This document shows positions 63,876-64,000 of a DNA stretch of 64,000 nt, one piece after another (within the stretch, counting starts at the first letter, position 1; every line of letters starts with the position of its first letter). A program made the translations under genes and the position numbers. The notes below the pieces were generated by a model. That model had not been told where the DNA came from. It saw only the letters and a program-made list of their open reading frames with translations, and did no database searches. The stretch comes from Dendrophyllia cribrosa (taxonomy: Eukaryota > Cnidaria > Anthozoa > Scleractinia > Dendrophylliidae), in assembly GCA_024195265.1 (NCBI GenBank), contig JAJLRJ010000007.1:13330328-13394327 (forward strand). The letters run 5' to 3'.

Positions 63876-64000
63876 GGGGTGCTAAAGCAGGTTTTGGGGT
63901 GCGAGCAAGAAGTGCAAGACATGTGAGGGGTGGAAAACAAAAAATAGGCATTCGTTTTCCTCCCCTTCGTGCTTGCACCCCAAACCGCTTAAGAACTCTC

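Overview
This window is eukaryotic and almost certainly animal. Split genes have GT-AG introns and preserved codon phase, and the interspersed DNA is AT-rich and crowded with transposons. Gene content points to an anthozoan cnidarian, most likely a stony coral: a RING/B-box/filamin/NHL TRIM pair, a plexin-domain receptor, and abundant palindromic MITEs, tRNA-derived SINEs and a DIRS-type retroelement. The species assignment is inference; the gene calls rest on protein motifs and on exon joins that stay in phase.

Layout. (1) 616-20020, plus strand: a 12-exon plexin-domain-containing (PLXDC/TEM7-like) type I membrane protein, about 424 aa. Its introns hold many MITEs, a LINE remnant, a 161-base poly-C run, a SINE-derived 21-bp minisatellite and a 1.5-kb 17-bp minisatellite. 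(2) 20.3-22.5 kb: a hAT-like non-autonomous element and a MITE. (3) 22583-24775 and 33052-35253, both minus: two intronless TRIM-NHL genes, tandem paralogues about 8.3 kb apart. (4) Between them, 25.1-31.9 kb, is a transposon graveyard: LINE pieces, a broken DIRS-like retroelement split by a LINE that itself carries a MITE, which in turn carries another LINE tail. (5) 35.3-39.5 kb: MITE dimers, an orphan exon-like ORF and a G-tract MITE cluster interrupted by a SINE. (6) 39580-49773, minus: a complete 10-exon D-3-phosphoglycerate dehydrogenase gene (527 aa), first enzyme of serine synthesis. (7) 52062-62850, minus: a complete 7-exon mannose-6-phosphate-receptor-like type I membrane protein (265 aa), ending 2.3 kb upstream of the dehydrogenase start. 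(8) 62.9-64 kb: only MITE-like sequence seen.

The genes do not form a pathway. The main story is how strongly repeats have invaded and reshaped otherwise intact genes. Several splice sites lie within a few bases of MITE ends, one exon of the plexin-domain gene lies between the arms of a transposon-like inverted repeat, and its last exon is the first unit of a degenerate tandem array.
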